The notes under the pieces were generated by a model. That model searched no databases and had not been told where the DNA came from. It saw only the letters and a list, made by a program, of their open reading frames with translations. A DNA stretch of 64,000 nt from Streptomyces zingiberis (GTDB taxonomy: Bacteria; Actinomycetota; Actinomycetes; Streptomycetales; Streptomycetaceae). Positions 62,658-64,000 of this stretch are shown piece by piece; the first letter of the stretch is position 1, and each line of letters opens with the position of its first letter. Location: the NCBI RefSeq assembly GCF_012034935.1, contig NZ_JAATEN010000003.1:186001-250000 (forward strand), given 5' to 3'. The position numbers and the translations under genes were made by a program.

Positions 62658-63170
62658 AATGAATCGATTCTCTCCTACGCCGTCTCACAGGTGCGCCGGC
62701 CGGCCGTACCGAACGGACGGGCTGGGGAGGGCGGACGGAGCGGACCGGGGGACCGCGTCGACGTCCGCACCCGACCTGCCCAGGGCGGACCTCCCCAGCC
62801 CCTTCTGCGGGACCGGGGCGGGCACGCGGCCGGGAAGGCAGCCGGTGGCGCACGGTTGCACGCTACCCCCACCGGCGGTGCGCGGCCCACCCTGCCCTCG
62901 TGGTGGACCTCCCGCGCGGAGCCGGAAGGGCCACGCGGACGCCGTCCCGGCCCCCTGTCCACCGCGCCCGGCACCGGTCCGTCCCCGGCCCGTTCCCGCC
63001 CCGTCCCTCCCCCGTCCGGTGCCCCGGTGCGCCTGCGCGGGCGTACGCGACCGGCGAAAACACCATGGCGGGGCGGAGTTGGGGCAGGATGGCGGAATGG
63101 CAAGTGACCGGCCGCGCGACACCACGCGTCGGCTCCGCGCGGGACGCCCGGGAGCGGAGCGGAGGCCGCC
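62658..63170. other. Divergent region between DUF3027 and MFS genes
   Basis: The GAATCGATTC palindrome lies at its left end. On the right a frame ATG 63097 to 63183 (28 residues, Arg-rich) overlaps the MFS start out of frame and follows CAGGAT-type -10 sequence; it may be a translated leader but I cannot support it further. Confidence 0.4.
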
Positions 63171-64000
63171 GTGTCCCGGCTGAACGTGCTGCGCACCGTG
63201 CTCGGCCGGTTCGGGCGTGTCCTGCGGTTCCCCTTCGCCGCGGGCGGCCGCCGCATCCGCCGGGCCACGCACGCGCAGGGAGCGGGCGAGTCGGGCCTCG
63301 GCAAGCTGATCGAGCTGCACGCGGTGAACTCCGCGGGCGACATGCTGATCACCATCGCCCTGGCCTCCACCGTCTTCTTCTCCGTCCCCACGGACCAGGC
63401 CCGGGGCCGGGTGGCGCTCTACCTGGCGATCACGATGGCGCCGTTCGCGCTGCTCGCCCCGGTCATCGGGCCGATCCTGGACCGGCTGCCGCACGGGCGG
63501 CGGGCCGCGATGGCCGGGGCCATGCTGTTCCGGGCGCTGCTCGCGCTCGCCCTGTCGGGGGCGGTGGCCACCGGCGGGCTGGAGCTGTATCCGGCGGCGC
63601 TCGGGGTACTGGTGGCCTCCAAGGCGTACGGGGTGGTGCGGTCGGCGGTGGTGCCCAGGCTGCTGCCCGCGCAGATCTCCCTGGTCAAGGCGAACTCCCG
63701 GGTGACGCTGGCGGGCCTGCTCGCCACCGGGGCCGCCGCCCCGATCGGCGCCGGGCTCCAGTGGTTCGGGCTGGAATGGCCGCTGTACGGGGCGTTCGTC
63801 ATCTTCGTCGTCGGCACCTTCCTCTCCTTCTCGCTGCCGCCCAAGGTGGACTCCGCCAAGGGGGAGACGGCGGCGGAGTTCTTCGACCACGGCCGCCCGC
63901 ACGGCTGGGCGACCGACGCCGGGAACGCCCCGCCGGCGGCCGGGACCACCCCCTCCTCCACCTGGCCGGCGGACACCGCCCCGCCGGGCGTCCGGGCCGG
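63171..64000 (+). CDS. MFS transporter, N-terminal part (runs off the right edge)
   Basis: GTG 63171 has GGAGG 5 nt upstream. The 276 residues visible start VSRLNVLRTVLGRFGRVLRF, then GLGKLIELHAVNSAGDMLIT, TVFFSVPTDQARGRVALYLA, APVIGPILDRLPHGRRAAMA and VRSAVVPRLLPAQISLVKAN, as in a Streptomyces MFS subfamily of unknown substrate. Six helices are present before a Pro/Thr/Ala linker. The C-terminal half is outside the window. Confidence 0.85.
   Translation, partial: MSRLNVLRTVLGRFGRVLRFPFAAGGRRIRRATHAQGAGESGLGKLIELHAVNSAGDMLITIALASTVFFSVPTDQARGRVALYLAITMAPFALLAPVIGPILDRLPHGRRAAMAGAMLFRALLALALSGAVATGGLELYPAALGVLVASKAYGVVRSAVVPRLLPAQISLVKANSRVTLAGLLATGAAAPIGAGLQWFGLEWPLYGAFVIFVVGTFLSFSLPPKVDSAKGETAAEFFDHGRPHGWATDAGNAPPAAGTTPSSTWPADTAPPGVRA

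Noticed and set aside
63097..63183. 28-codon Arg-rich frame overlapping the MFS start
   Set aside because: No clear ribosome site and frame-overlap with a well-supported start; mentioned only as a possible leader.

Overview
This window is chromosomal DNA from a high-GC actinobacterium, almost certainly a Streptomyces. Reasons: very GC-rich third codon positions, GTG/TTG starts, several apparently leaderless genes, Streptomyces-type proteins (a DmdR1-like iron regulator, XRE/DUF5753-DUF397-ATPase triad, DUF3027, DUF2530) and Pro/Ala/Gly-rich disordered inserts in many proteins. There are no rRNA or tRNA genes and no CRISPR array that I can see. About 55 genes or gene remnants are supported.

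Layout. 0-7.3 kb: end of a Pro-rich protein, a Streptomyces-type regulator, an ABC ATPase/permease pair and an alpha/beta-hydrolase-fold protein that lacks its nucleophile. 7.3-8.9 kb is a long gene-poor stretch. 8.9-12.4 kb: the iron regulator dmdR1 with a full-length antisense ORF, a DasR-type operator, a SIS-domain protein and a PAS protein. 12.7 kb: a 12-codon leader ORF with its own promoter and hairpin but no gene behind it. 13.2-15.5 kb: pdxH and a citrate synthase-like gene. 15.6-28.9 kb: mostly small regulator/enzyme pairs transcribed divergently with visible operators (TetR/SDR, TetR/NmrA, ArsR/ArsI-like VOC, MarR/RidA, MarR/hydrolase), an IS481 remnant, an HxlR remnant, an orphan Imm-5-like immunity gene, and a whiJ-like triad whose DUF397 protein carries three copies of its N-terminal motif. 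29-38.6 kb: a large FAD/Fe-S oxidoreductase, leaderless serC, a DrrAB-type exporter with a divergent TetR, and a RidA/HxlR pair.

38.6-45 kb is the accessory part: remnants of WYL, IS5-type transposase and TAP-peptidase genes, a DUF6461 gene facing a truncated NucA/NucB-type nuclease, and a three-gene ABC transporter operon preceded by a possible 23-residue peptide gene and an 11-bp hairpin. The operon is bracketed by two imperfect direct copies (about 290 bp) of the 3' end of the neighbouring secreted beta-propeller gene. This looks like an acquired island and is the best candidate for an undescribed system.

45-64 kb is ordinary chromosome: secreted beta-propeller protein, SGNH hydrolase with a hexanucleotide repeat, aldo/keto reductase, 28-residue membrane protein, ThpR-type 2',3'-cyclic phosphodiesterase, MarR/MFS pair, AzgA-type purine permease, DUF2530, CtpE-like P-type ATPase, giant sacsin-like HATPase protein, DUF3027 protein and the start of an MFS transporter.
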